Shown: positions 7,246 through 15,306 of the stretch, piece by piece | How the letters are laid out: each line of letters opens with the position of its first letter | How positions within the stretch are numbered: position 1 is the first letter of the stretch | Assembly: GCA_902787375.1 (NCBI GenBank) | Contig: CADAGD010000016.1 | Span: 1-33,419 of the forward strand | DNA length: 33,419 nt | Origin: an uncultured Eubacteriales bacterium | Lineage (GTDB): Bacteria; Bacillota; Clostridia; Christensenellales; CAG-138 | Direction of reading: 5' to 3' | Position numbers and translations under genes: made by a program | Notes under the pieces: generated by a model | Seen by the model: the letters and a program-made list of their open reading frames with translations, nothing else | Database searches by the model: none | What the model was told of the DNA's origin: nothing

Positions 7246-8040
7246 ATGTATAATCGAGCAATCGGGTTCAAAGCATTAATGCTGCTTTCTCTTGTAATGC
7301 TTCTTTCAGGATGTGTTTCAAAGCCATTGAACCCTCAACTCCAATCGGGCGTCACAGAGGAAATAACCGAAAAAAACCTTCCCGATATAACCGCGGTATT
7401 TAAAAGCAGCGGTTTGAATAATGTTGACATTTTTGAAAATTGGGTAAAGGATTTCCACGAAAGCTCCGAATATGATTCCAACGCGGGCTTTTCCGACGCC
7501 GATTGCCGCATGACGGCAATGCTGCTTGCCGGCGACTCGATAAGCTATACCGGAGTTGAGGAAGAATACAATGGCGATTATCTGATGTTCGACATTGACG
7601 CCATTGAAAATGATGAGCGTTACAGCGTTTTAAAGGAAAAGGAGCGTCTTTTCACAACGCTGTTCGGTGAAACGCCAATACCGAATGGCAGCCTGTCGGA
7701 TGCTTTTACCTCAATTTGGAACAAACACGGCATATGCGTAAACAGCAACAAATTCTCAATAATCAGCATAGTCTTTTCCACCTATGAAAATGATAAAGCC
7801 TTTGTCGGGCATACCGGTATCCTCATTGACCTCAAGGCATCAGGTTGCGGGGACGGATACATGTTCGTTGAAAAAATCGCGTTTGGAGAGCCATTTGTGT
7901 TTACGAGATTGGCTGAGCCGAACGCGCTTGTCGATCTTTTCTCATCAAGACCGGACTACTCCGTATCGGATGATGAAGCAACGCCTTTGGTATTCAATAA
8001 CAGCGAGCTGATAGGTCAACTCGAAAAGGCGTCCGATTAA
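7246..8040 (+). CDS. Putative lipoprotein, DUF4300-like
   Basis: A 264-residue exported lipoprotein: signal MYNRAIGFKALMLLSLVMLL with lipobox LLSGC. The mature part contains features I associate with DUF4300 proteins of Firmicutes, namely an N-terminal FKSSGLNNVDIFENWVKDF stretch and a C-terminal AFVGHTGILIDLK...YMFVEKIAFGEPF block. No catalytic motif is obvious, and the biochemical function of that family is not known to me. The start has AAAAGGAGAT ten bases upstream. It stands alone between two terminators. Family assignment is from memory of the pattern and should be taken as moderate. Confidence 0.72.
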   Translation: MYNRAIGFKALMLLSLVMLLSGCVSKPLNPQLQSGVTEEITEKNLPDITAVFKSSGLNNVDIFENWVKDFHESSEYDSNAGFSDADCRMTAMLLAGDSISYTGVEEEYNGDYLMFDIDAIENDERYSVLKEKERLFTTLFGETPIPNGSLSDAFTSIWNKHGICVNSNKFSIISIVFSTYENDKAFVGHTGILIDLKASGCGDGYMFVEKIAFGEPFVFTRLAEPNALVDLFSSRPDYSVSDDEATPLVFNNSELIGQLEKASD

Positions 8041-8083
8041 TGTGCTGCAATAAGCGTATGACAGCACTACATAGTCAAAACGA

Positions 8084-8120
8084 AAAAGGACGATGTCGTT
8101 TATTAAAACACCGTCCTTTT
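8084..8120. terminator. Bidirectional terminator between convergent genes
   Basis: 9-bp stem AAAAGGACG (8084-8092) with CGTCCTTTT (8112-8120). It serves the lipoprotein gene on the plus strand and the InlB-repeat gene on the minus strand. A second small hairpin GTGCTG/CAGCAC lies at 8042-8067. Confidence 0.65.
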
Positions 8121-8166
8121 CAAATGAGCATTGCTGTCCTTAATAATCGGTAATCAAAAACTCATT

Positions 8167-8781
8167 TTAGCCTATTTCGACTTCATTATTGAATCCATTT
8201 GGGAAACCTATATACTTATAATAGCCATTTACAGTACGGTCGGATGTTACATTGCGCCAGTTACTGCTCCATCCTCTGAATACATAACCGGGCTTAAAAG
8301 GAGCTGTGGGAGGATAAGCATTATGACCATCCTCAATAATCTGTGTGCTGACAACTTTGCCGTCTGCAACAAATCGTACAGTCCAGTAAAAAGGTGCGGG
8401 CACGGGACGGTTGATATCAACATCTGACGCAGGACAAGAATGCACATAGTCATTACCGCTGCGATGCTTATATACAGCAGTAATAACACGATCAGATGTA
8501 ACATTGCGATAAGAGCCAGCCCAACCTACAAAATACCAACCACCGGGCCTCTTAGGGTTTGCGGGCGCATAAGCGTTATGACCGTTTTCAACAACCTGTC
8601 TGCTTATAAGTCTTCCATTCCAATCAACAAATCTTACAACCCAGTAAAAAGGAGCAGGTTGAGGTCCATTAGCATCAACATCTTGCTGATTACCGGCAGC
8701 GAACGCGGATACAGGGAGAATAGTGAGGATCATCAATGCTGCAAAGAGCAGAGAGATCATTCTTGTGAATTTCGTTTTCAT
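8167..8781 (-). CDS. Secreted protein with two InlB B-type repeats
   Basis: A 204-residue secreted protein with a cleavable signal peptide (hydrophobic stretch followed by PVSAFAA) and two tandem copies of a roughly 75-residue unit, at about residues 34-109 and 120-193. Each copy begins DVD-x-N/R-xPxPAPFYW and ends RNVTSDR with GHNAY in the middle, the layout of InlB B-repeat (Listeria-Bacteroides) modules, which are small beta-grasp surface domains. No sortase motif or membrane anchor follows, so it is probably released or binds the wall weakly. GGAGGT precedes the ATG. The promoter at 8921-8948 holds a 15-base palindrome, and the divergent XRE gene is the obvious candidate regulator. Confidence 0.8.
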   Translation of the reverse strand: MKTKFTRMISLLFAALMILTILPVSAFAAGNQQDVDANGPQPAPFYWVVRFVDWNGRLISRQVVENGHNAYAPANPKRPGGWYFVGWAGSYRNVTSDRVITAVYKHRSGNDYVHSCPASDVDINRPVPAPFYWTVRFVADGKVVSTQIIEDGHNAYPPTAPFKPGYVFRGWSSNWRNVTSDRTVNGYYKYIGFPNGFNNEVEIG

Positions 8782-8920
8782 TGGAAATAAACCTCCGTTT
8801 TTTTATTATCCTCATTCCCTTTTGACAGCGCTATCAAACGGGAATTAAGATCAAAATAGAAACTTAATTTAGCTGCATTCCTTTCAGTAAATTTCATTCA
8901 CCACTTGTTTCATTACCTAT

Positions 8921-8948
8921 ATTATAGCGAATTTTTCGCTAAAGTCAA
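8921..8948 (-). promoter_or_regulatory. Sigma-A promoter of the InlB-repeat gene with embedded operator palindrome
   Basis: Minus strand -35 TTGACT (8948-8943), 16-bp spacer, -10 TATAAT (8926-8921). The spacer is almost entirely the perfect palindrome AGCGAA-TTT-TTCGCT (8926-8940), which fits an operator for the divergent small XRE protein. Confidence 0.7.
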
Positions 8949-8981
8949 CTATGTTTTTACATCATGGGTATAATATATTTG

Positions 8982-9209
8982 ATGATAAAGGTTACTCAAT
9001 ACAAACGCTTACGCGATCTGCGCGAGGACAATGATTTAACTCAAACCGAAATGGGTAAGATTCTGTCGTGCAGCCAGCGTGTATACAGCAATTATGAACG
9101 TGGAGATATAGACATACCGACGTATGTCCTTATTGAGTTGTCTAAATTCTATAATGTATCGGTAGATTATATTCTCGGCTTGACTGACAATCCCAAACGT
9201 AATACATAA
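8982..9209 (+). CDS. Small XRE-family DNA-binding protein
   Basis: A 75-residue repressor-type protein that is almost only a helix-turn-helix domain: LRDLREDNDLTQTEMGKILS, then SQRVYSNYERG and VDYILGLTDNP at the end, typical of single-domain XRE regulators. An upstream ATG at 8964 is in frame, but 8982 is favoured because a TATAAT at 8969-8974 would place the transcription start at or next to the ATG of 8982. No ribosome binding site precedes either start, so the mRNA may be leaderless. It is divergent from the InlB-repeat gene, with a palindrome between them. A shared terminator at 9221-9257 follows. Confidence 0.8.
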   Translation: MIKVTQYKRLRDLREDNDLTQTEMGKILSCSQRVYSNYERGDIDIPTYVLIELSKFYNVSVDYILGLTDNPKRNT

Positions 9210-9220
9210 TTAAAGAAACA

Positions 9221-9257
9221 AATCACCGCCCCGGTTTTTTTCATTCTGGCGGTGATT
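9221..9257. terminator. Bidirectional terminator
   Basis: Perfect 10-bp stem AATCACCGCC (9221-9230) with GGCGGTGATT (9248-9257), followed by TTATTA on the plus strand. It serves the small XRE gene and the convergent amidase gene. Confidence 0.7.
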
Positions 9258-9283
9258 TTATTATGCTTTATTACGTTATTAGC

Positions 9284-10978
9284 TTACAGATGCTTTTTAA
9301 TCGCCTGTCTTGTAGCGGGGCCGCACGCGCCGTCGGCTGAAAGACCAAGGGCTGTTTGCAGCATTTTGAGTTTTGCTTCCGTGCCATTGCCAAATATTCC
9401 ATCGACCTGTATGGAATATCCGAGGCTTTTAATCGCGGATTGGAGCCACTTGACATCCTCTCCCCTGCAGCCGTTTCGTAAAGTCCTTGTGGGTTCGGGA
9501 TATTCCTGCTGTGCCTGACCGAATGTTCCCGAAGCGTTCATCCGCTTCAAAGCGGAAAGCGTCGCGGAATTGACCTCGCCTGTTTCCTCAAGACCGTAAT
9601 ACCGCTGTATTCTCTTGGTATTGTTCTTGGTCTTATCACCGAAGTAGCCCGTGATATTCATGGGCATTCCGACCTTATTCATGACCGCCTGCACCCATCT
9701 GACGTCGTTGCCTGAGTTTCCGAAAGCGAGCGTTCTTTCCGGTATCGGATAACTTGCGGGATCGGTCGAACGCGGCTCGGCTTCTCCGCCTCCCGTCGGC
9801 TGTCCTCCTGCTAACGCCGCCTTTAAACGCGCTCTTGTCGCAGGGCCGCAAACGCCATCCGCTTCGATGCCGTACATCATCTGAGCCCATATGACCCTTG
9901 CCTTTGTACCTTCACCGAACTCGCCGTCCACGGCTATGGATGCGCCTAGCTTTTTAAGCACCGCTTGGAGCCACTTGACGTCATTTCCCTTGCAGCCCAT
10001 CCTCAGCACTCTTGAAGGCTCCGGATAATTAGAGGGATCAGTAACCGAGCTGTACCCGTTTGAAAGAGCTCTTATCAGGGCATTTCTCGTTCCCGATCCG
10101 AGTATTCCATCGGGAGTAAGTGCTTTATTCGTCTGGAATCTCTTGAGCTGTCTTAAAGTATTGCTGCCGAAGCTTCCGTCTATGGGACACGGATAGCCGT
10201 TATGCAGCAGCGCAGCCTGAAGCCATTTCACATCGGAGCCTGACATGCCGTAGCTGAGAGTTCTTTCGGGAATCGGATAATTTGAAACATTTACCGCCAT
10301 TGAGTTCGCATTCGTATATGCCGGAGTGCCGTATCCCTGTATTTCGGAGTTATAAATACTGATGTCATTCAGCCTTGCCATATCGCTGAAATTGCCCTCT
10401 ACCGTATAGACCCTTTCGTTTTCAACATACAGCACTATTCCCACATGATCCCATTGCTTTTGGCTGTATGCCCAATCATAGAATATCAAATCACCTGTCT
10501 TGGGTATATATGTGCCTCTGCTATGGTATGCCATGTTGAAATAATACGGATTTGAACCCACATGCGCATATGCGGGATTATTTATAATAGACTTCGGAAT
10601 TCGGGCGTTGCGCGCCGACCATGCGACAAACATAGCGCACCATTCATTAAAGAAGCCGCTTCCGTTGCCAAGCACGTTTTTGCCGTACCAATAGCCGTAT
10701 TCGGTATAGTTATACAAGCCTGAGGTATTTGCACCGTCAAGCTGACCGACGCTGTTGCCCTCATGGTAGCCCACCTGAGAGAGCGCGACATTTATCAAAT
10801 CAAGTCGTTGGTTGCCCGTGAGCTTGACATCGCAAAGGTTGCTGTAATACACACTCGACATATAATAGCTTGAAGGAGTATAAACCGGCTGTACTGCGGT
10901 CTCCGCCTTGGCCGAGCCTCCCATTATAAGCGACACAGCAATCATAATTGAAATAAAAACAGAAGCAATCCTTTTCAT
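9284..10978 (-). CDS. Secreted CHAP-domain amidase/endopeptidase with four peptidoglycan-binding repeats
   Basis: A 564-residue exported cell-wall hydrolase. Residues 1-26 are a signal peptide. Residues 55-200 form a CHAP (papain-like) domain with catalytic Cys-114 (NEWCAMFVAW), His-178 (WDHVGIVLY) and the VEGN motif at 193-196. Then come four PG_binding_1 modules at about 233-305, 318-388, 409-480 and 493-564, each opening YPxPxRxL and containing G-x-DVKW(L/V)Q and (D/T)GxFG. Four copies are more than the usual one to three. It should cut peptide bonds in peptidoglycan during growth or at spore stages. Promoter TTGAAA-N16-TATAAT lies at 11060-11033. It is single gene, sharing a terminator with the XRE gene at 8982-9209. 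Confidence 0.88.
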   Translation of the reverse strand: MKRIASVFISIMIAVSLIMGGSAKAETAVQPVYTPSSYYMSSVYYSNLCDVKLTGNQRLDLINVALSQVGYHEGNSVGQLDGANTSGLYNYTEYGYWYGKNVLGNGSGFFNEWCAMFVAWSARNARIPKSIINNPAYAHVGSNPYYFNMAYHSRGTYIPKTGDLIFYDWAYSQKQWDHVGIVLYVENERVYTVEGNFSDMARLNDISIYNSEIQGYGTPAYTNANSMAVNVSNYPIPERTLSYGMSGSDVKWLQAALLHNGYPCPIDGSFGSNTLRQLKRFQTNKALTPDGILGSGTRNALIRALSNGYSSVTDPSNYPEPSRVLRMGCKGNDVKWLQAVLKKLGASIAVDGEFGEGTKARVIWAQMMYGIEADGVCGPATRARLKAALAGGQPTGGGEAEPRSTDPASYPIPERTLAFGNSGNDVRWVQAVMNKVGMPMNITGYFGDKTKNNTKRIQRYYGLEETGEVNSATLSALKRMNASGTFGQAQQEYPEPTRTLRNGCRGEDVKWLQSAIKSLGYSIQVDGIFGNGTEAKLKMLQTALGLSADGACGPATRQAIKKHL

Positions 10979-11032
10979 AACACAACTCCAAATACATTCT
11001 CATGCCGAATCCCATCCGCATTGCCTATGGGT

Positions 11033-11060
11033 ATTATAGCATCAATTCGCCTTTTTTCAA
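11033..11060 (-). promoter_or_regulatory. Sigma-A promoter of the CHAP amidase gene
   Basis: Minus strand -35 TTGAAA (11060-11055), 16-bp spacer, -10 TATAAT (11038-11033). It lies 55 bp upstream of the start codon. Confidence 0.65.
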
Positions 11061-11093
11061 GACTTTTCATCATTAATTGCGTTATTTGCCAAC

Positions 11094-11127
11094 AATATTT
11101 TATGCGGTATCCGCAGAGCAAAATATT
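11094..11127. repeat. Imperfect palindrome in the amidase / ABC-exporter intergenic region
   Basis: AATATTTT (11094-11101) pairs with AAAATATT (11120-11127), and inside it TGCGG (11103-11107) with CCGCA (11111-11115). No T-run follows on either strand. A regulator binding site or cruciform is possible; nothing in the sequence decides it. Confidence 0.4.
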
Positions 11128-11152
11128 TTACATAGTCTTTACATTCATATTA

Positions 11153-11181
11153 TTGATAAGTTTAAATGAAAGGTTTATACT
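11153..11181 (+). promoter_or_regulatory. Sigma-A promoter of the ABC-exporter operon
   Basis: TTGATA (11153-11158), 17-bp spacer, TATACT (11176-11181), 25 bp before the start codon of the ATPase gene. Confidence 0.7.
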
Positions 11182-11206
11182 TTAAGCAATACAAGGAGGT
11201 TATCCC

Positions 11207-11911
11207 ATGCTTAAAATCAACAATCTAACAAAATCATACGGCAGCAAGAAGGCTGTTGACGGTCTGTCGCTCCATATCAACGCGGGTGAGATATACGGAT
11301 TCATCGGGCATAACGGTGCAGGCAAGACAACCACTCTGAAATGCGTCACGGGCATAATGCACTTTGACGAGGGTGATATTGAAATCTGCGGTATTCCCAT
11401 AAAGGATAAGCCCACGGACTGCAAGCGTTTGATTGCCTATATTCCCGACAATCCCGATCTCTACGAGTTTATGACGGGAATCAAGTTCCTCAACTTTGTT
11501 GCGGATATATACGGAATCGACTCCGCAACAAGGGATGAAAGAATATCGAAGTACAGTGATTTGCTCGAGTTGAAGGCAGACCTTGCCCAGCCCATATCCG
11601 CATATTCACACGGCATGAAGCAGAAGCTTGCCATAATCTCCGCGTGGCTTCACGATCCAAAGCTGATACTCATGGATGAGCCGTTCGTTGGGCTTGATCC
11701 CAAGGCTTCGCATACGTTAAAGCTCATGATGCGCGAGGTATGCGACAACGGAGGCGCGATATTCTTCTCAACGCATGTGCTTGAGGTCGCTGAAAAGCTC
11801 TGCGACAAGGTTGCCATCATAAAGGAAGGCAAGCTCATAAAGTCGGGTACTATGAGCGAGGTCAAGGGCGACGCTTCGCTTGAATCCGTATTTCTTGAGC
11901 TTGAGGAATAA
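11207..11911 (+). CDS. ABC transporter ATP-binding protein
   Basis: A 234-residue nucleotide-binding subunit of an ABC-2-like exporter. It has Walker A (GHNGAGKTTT), the Q-loop, a degenerate signature (YSHGMKQK in place of LSGGQ, common in this subfamily), Walker B (LILMDEPF) with the GLDP D-loop, and the H-switch (FFSTHVLE). It begins after a perfect ACAAGGAGG ribosome binding site. The permease gene starts 17 bp after its stop, so the two form one unit with the promoter at 11153-11181. The substrate is unknown. Related systems export peptides or lipids or confer bacteriocin or antibiotic tolerance. Confidence 0.93.
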   Translation: MLKINNLTKSYGSKKAVDGLSLHINAGEIYGFIGHNGAGKTTTLKCVTGIMHFDEGDIEICGIPIKDKPTDCKRLIAYIPDNPDLYEFMTGIKFLNFVADIYGIDSATRDERISKYSDLLELKADLAQPISAYSHGMKQKLAIISAWLHDPKLILMDEPFVGLDPKASHTLKLMMREVCDNGGAIFFSTHVLEVAEKLCDKVAIIKEGKLIKSGTMSEVKGDASLESVFLELEE

Positions 11912-11928
11912 GCTATCGGAGGAACCAT

Positions 11929-13533
11929 ATGCTTAAAGCTTTGCTAAAAAAGGAGTTCTCTCAGTTAGGGCAGCTATTCAGCTTCAGCAGGCAGGGCGGA
12001 AAGAAACGCTCCACCGGAGCTGTGGTTGGTATGGCGATTCTTCTCGGCTTTTCGTTGTTATGCGTTTTATTCATGTTCTACGGAATTTCCGTGCCGCTAT
12101 CCCTTGTTACGGCTCAGAGCGGCGCGGATTGGCTTTATTTCGTCCTATTCGGCATAATGACATTGCTCTTCGGAGTTTTGGGAAGCGCATTCTTAACCAA
12201 CAGCATTCTTTACAGCGCGCATGATAACGAGTTTCTGCTGTCCATGCCCATACCGCCTTCAAAGATACTTTTTTCACGGGTGGTAATGGTCTATTTATCA
12301 AGTCTTTTATCATGCACAATCGTCTGGCTTCCCGCCGTCATCAACTTTAATGTTATGGGGTTCGGAAGCGTCACGGCTCTTATATTCCAAATACTGCTCC
12401 TTTTTATACTCTCGGCACTTGTTACTGTTATAAGCTGCCTGCTGGGTTGGGGCATTGCTCTAATATCGAAACGAATACACAACAAGAGCTTTATATCGGT
12501 AATACTCTCGCTTGTGTTCATAGGCGTTTATTATCTGTTCATTTTCAGGATGCGCGAGCTGCCTAACACCATATTGGCAAATATAGACCATATCTCGGAA
12601 ATACTTGAGGGCAACAAGAACCCCGTCTACTATTTCGGACTTGGCGCGTGCGGCGAGGTACTGCCCTTTACTGTATTTACGCTTGCGGTATTGCTTCTGT
12701 TCGCGCTGACATATTTCATACTGTCCAAGACCATTTTCGGGATACTGACAGCCGAGCATTCAGGGAAAAAAGCAGTATACCACGAGAAACAAAGCAAGCA
12801 ATCGGGCATATTTGCCGCTCTTATCAAGAAAGAGTTTAAGCGTTATTTTTCGAGCGCGACATACATGCTCAACAGCAACCTCGGCAGCTTCATATTGATA
12901 ATCGGCGCAATCGCGGCAATTATAAAGGCCGACGCGCTTCAAAGCCTTATATCCGAAATTCCCGACCTTGTATCGTCCTTCATTTCCATCCCCGCCGTCA
13001 TCGCGGCAATTCTATGCATTATTTGCTCTATGGGAAGCTATACATGCGCTTCGGTATCGCTTGAGGGACGAACCATATGGGTATTGCAAACCATGCCGGT
13101 AGCGGCGTCCGCGGTGCTTAGGGCTAAGGAGCTGATGCACATAATACTCAACTTCATACCAGCTATAATACTTGGTGTTACGCTTGCTGTCATACTCCAA
13201 ATAAGCTTTGTCGAGACAATATGTATCGCTCTGCTCGTGTTCTGCTTCCTATGGTTTATGAGCGGATTCGGGCTTATGATGAACCTTCTCAAGCCCAATC
13301 TCGAATGGACGAATGAGGCGGCAGTTATAAAGCAGGGTATTCCCGCTACAGTAACCTCATTTACAGGTCTTTTGCTTGGATTGATCGTGGGCGGTCTGCT
13401 TTACTTACTTGCCCTCGCCATCGGAGCGGCTCCCGCGATGCTCATAGTCGCGCTTCCGCTTGCCGTAGGCGCGCTCCTGTTTGACCGATGGATAAGCAAA
13501 AGAGGCGCGGAGATATTCAGTACGCTTAACTGA
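11929..13533 (+). CDS. ABC transporter permease, multi-span
   Basis: A 534-residue integral membrane protein with many hydrophobic helices in two halves separated by a polar region near residues 275-300 (EHSGKKAVYHEKQSKQSG). It is the transmembrane partner of the ATPase encoded immediately upstream (17-bp gap, ATCGGAGG ribosome binding site). Its length and two-half layout fit fused ABC-2 type exporter permeases. No substrate motif is recognisable. Transcription probably ends at the hairpin 13566-13629, which overlaps the promoter and ribosome binding site of the following gene. Confidence 0.85.
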   Translation: MLKALLKKEFSQLGQLFSFSRQGGKKRSTGAVVGMAILLGFSLLCVLFMFYGISVPLSLVTAQSGADWLYFVLFGIMTLLFGVLGSAFLTNSILYSAHDNEFLLSMPIPPSKILFSRVVMVYLSSLLSCTIVWLPAVINFNVMGFGSVTALIFQILLLFILSALVTVISCLLGWGIALISKRIHNKSFISVILSLVFIGVYYLFIFRMRELPNTILANIDHISEILEGNKNPVYYFGLGACGEVLPFTVFTLAVLLLFALTYFILSKTIFGILTAEHSGKKAVYHEKQSKQSGIFAALIKKEFKRYFSSATYMLNSNLGSFILIIGAIAAIIKADALQSLISEIPDLVSSFISIPAVIAAILCIICSMGSYTCASVSLEGRTIWVLQTMPVAASAVLRAKELMHIILNFIPAIILGVTLAVILQISFVETICIALLVFCFLWFMSGFGLMMNLLKPNLEWTNEAAVIKQGIPATVTSFTGLLLGLIVGGLLYLLALAIGAAPAMLIVALPLAVGALLFDRWISKRGAEIFSTLN

Positions 13534-13560
13534 CGCGAGCTAATATATTGCGCATTTGTA

Positions 13561-13588
13561 TTGACAAAGCCTCCTTTAGTGGTATAGT
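13561..13588 (+). promoter_or_regulatory. Sigma-A promoter of the lipoprotein gene at 13631
   Basis: TTGACA (13561-13566), 16-bp spacer, TATAGT (13583-13588). Transcripts started here (about 13595) lack the left arm of the hairpin 13566-13629 and so leave the ribosome binding site free. Confidence 0.65.
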
Positions 13589-13630
13589 ATTGTCTGCTCA
13601 AGACATGAGAATACCATAAAGGAGGCTTTT
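13566..13630 (+). terminator. Terminator of the ABC operon that sequesters the next ribosome binding site
   Basis: Left arm 13566-13585 and right arm 13611-13629 pair over 19 bp with one bulged G, then TTTT directly before the ATG at 13631. The right arm includes AAAGGAGG of the next gene. Read-through mRNA would fold the site shut. Confidence 0.7.
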
Positions 13631-14350
13631 ATGAAAAAAGTTTTAGCAACCGCGATTGCCGTTCTGACAGCGGCAGCCATCATCAACTCGGCGTGCAGCA
13701 AGCCAAATGACAGCGACGTCACACCTGACGCGCAGCAGACACAGAGCGCACAGACCGAACCAAGTTCCGAGCCTGCATCCGCGCCCGAAATGACCGAGGC
13801 TCAGACTCCCGAAGCTGCCAATGTCGAATGGAATGACTATACCGCGTATATACAGGACGTTGAATTCGTTTTCCCCATGAGCTTCGACGAGCTGAAAAGC
13901 AAGCTTGCTGAAACGGACTTTACGCTTGACGAGGGTCAGGCTGACGATATGATCGCTCCCGGTTATTCGGCAAACAATGTTCTTACCGCCTACAGGAAGC
14001 AGGAAGGCTCCCATGGAACGCGTCTGGAGTTCCCCTTCCACAACTTCAGTGACGAGAGCAAGGCAGAACGCGACTGCACGGTTTTGGGAATTGCGGTTCG
14101 TTCGGATTTCGGCTCAAACGATGATGTATTCATCACCAAGGATAAGCTCCATGTCGGTCAGCAGATGACCAAAGCCGAGCTTGAAAGTAAATACGGCAAG
14201 ACCGATTTCTATGAAGAGGATGCAGGCAAGTACGGCGCAGGCAATTCCATGACCGGAGGACTCTATGATTTTCCCGGATTCACATGCGTTATGAATGAGG
14301 GAACGATACTTTCCCTCAAGCTCCAGAATTTCGAGGAGCCTGCTCAATAA
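13631..14350 (+). CDS. Putative lipoprotein of unknown function
   Basis: A 239-residue exported protein with a signal sequence (MKKVLATAIAVLTAAAIINS) followed by Cys. The box NSAC is not an ideal lipobox (Asn instead of Leu at -3) but the hydrophobic stretch and position fit. A Gln/Thr/Glu/Pro-rich linker spans about residues 30-60. The mature domain carries FPMSFDELKSKLAE and a second KTKAELESKYGK-like segment (MTKAELESKYGKTDF), suggesting an SmpA/BLIP-like fold as seen in small outer-surface proteins, but I do not recognise a family. The ribosome binding site is in the hairpin described at 13566-13630. A strong terminator follows at 14371-14409. Confidence 0.75.
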   Translation: MKKVLATAIAVLTAAAIINSACSKPNDSDVTPDAQQTQSAQTEPSSEPASAPEMTEAQTPEAANVEWNDYTAYIQDVEFVFPMSFDELKSKLAETDFTLDEGQADDMIAPGYSANNVLTAYRKQEGSHGTRLEFPFHNFSDESKAERDCTVLGIAVRSDFGSNDDVFITKDKLHVGQQMTKAELESKYGKTDFYEEDAGKYGAGNSMTGGLYDFPGFTCVMNEGTILSLKLQNFEEPAQ

Positions 14351-14370
14351 GCTTAAAAGTCAAAAACAGC

Positions 14371-14413
14371 AAACGTCCTTAAGGGGATCGAATCCCTTTA
14401 AGGACGTTTTGTT
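14371..14413. terminator. Strong bidirectional terminator
   Basis: 17-bp stem (14371-14387 with 14393-14409, one G-U pair), 5-base loop, plus-strand T-run TTTTGTTA. The minus-strand exit AAAACGT is preceded by A-rich sequence, so it can also serve the convergent gene at 14437-15192. Confidence 0.85.
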
Positions 14414-14436
14414 AATGGTTTTACCTTTATTATTGA

Positions 14437-15192
14437 TTATTTCACAACAACGGATGTGACATGGGGATTTGCACCCTCATACCAGTAGAGGAAGCCCTCG
14501 ACGTCGATGACATCGCCGACCTTGAGGTTCTTGACAGCGTTATAAACCTCAGTGGTGTTGTCGCAGAGATAGCTCTCAACTGTGAATGTGAAGCTGTTCT
14601 CACCGATCTTGACCTTGAAGTACAGATCGTTTCCATCCTCACCGGAGTTGTTGTAGTTGTAGAAGAAGGCAAGATCATTGCCATCGTCATCCTGACCTAT
14701 GGCCTCAACAACAGCGTCCTTGACGGTGAAGAACTCGTTCATGTGCTTCTCAAGCTCGTCCGTGCCGAACAATGCGGTAGCATCGAATGCGGGAGCCAGA
14801 TAGGGCTCAGCCTCTTCGATCTCGATCGTAGCACCCTCGGCTATCTCAATTTCACCGGAGTATTCGCCCTTGAAGCCTGTTACCTTTATCTTTGTGCCGG
14901 CAACGAGCTTGTCATAAAGCTCCTGGGAGCAACTGGCGTTATAGATGAAATACGCGCCGTCCTTATCCTGTGTGTAGAGGGTAGCCTTATCCTCCCACCA
15001 GCTCTGCTTCGCCTGAACGTATGTTTCGATGACGACCGCAGCATCCTTTTCGGCGGCAATGTACTCGGCATGGGTCATAACGCCCTCGCCCTTCTTGTCC
15101 TCATCGCCGTTGTTTTTGGTTTCGCCGGAGCAGGCAGAAAAAGCCGCGAGCGCCATTACGGCAACCAACATAATAGCAAGAATCCTTTTCAT
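14437..15192 (-). CDS. Putative lipoprotein with two OB-fold-like domains
   Basis: A 251-residue exported protein: signal MKRILAIMLVAVMALAAFSA then Cys-21, an acidic linker, and two repeated beta-rich units. Unit one contains DKLVAGTKIKVTGFKGEYSGEIEI and unit two NAVKNLKVGDVIDVEGFLYWYEGANPHVTSV, both with the G-x-I-x-V-x-G strand pattern typical of bacterial OB-fold proteins. No catalytic residues are visible, and ligand binding at the cell surface is the best guess. The promoter is TTGATT-N16-TATAAT (15264-15237), and AGGAGG lies upstream of the ATG. It is single gene. Confidence 0.78.
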   Translation of the reverse strand: MKRILAIMLVAVMALAAFSACSGETKNNGDEDKKGEGVMTHAEYIAAEKDAAVVIETYVQAKQSWWEDKATLYTQDKDGAYFIYNASCSQELYDKLVAGTKIKVTGFKGEYSGEIEIAEGATIEIEEAEPYLAPAFDATALFGTDELEKHMNEFFTVKDAVVEAIGQDDDGNDLAFFYNYNNSGEDGNDLYFKVKIGENSFTFTVESYLCDNTTEVYNAVKNLKVGDVIDVEGFLYWYEGANPHVTSVVVK

Positions 15193-15236
15193 TTTTACAT
15201 CCTCCTATAAATCTTCTGTTCCTTCGGAACGGTAAT

Positions 15237-15264
15237 ATTATACAGCTTTTTTTATCTAAATCAA
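15237..15264 (-). promoter_or_regulatory. Sigma-A promoter of the OB-fold lipoprotein gene
   Basis: Minus strand -35 TTGATT (15264-15259), 16-bp spacer, -10 TATAAT (15242-15237). The leader has a small GTTCC/GGAAC hairpin. Confidence 0.65.
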
Positions 15265-15306
15265 GATTAAACCCCTTTCGAAAAATTTATATTATTTAAT
15301 GAGGGG

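Noticed and set aside
14461..15210. 249-codon plus-strand frame opposite the OB-fold lipoprotein
   Set aside because: A shadow of the minus-strand lipoprotein, which has the signal peptide, ribosome binding site and promoter. The plus-strand frame has none.
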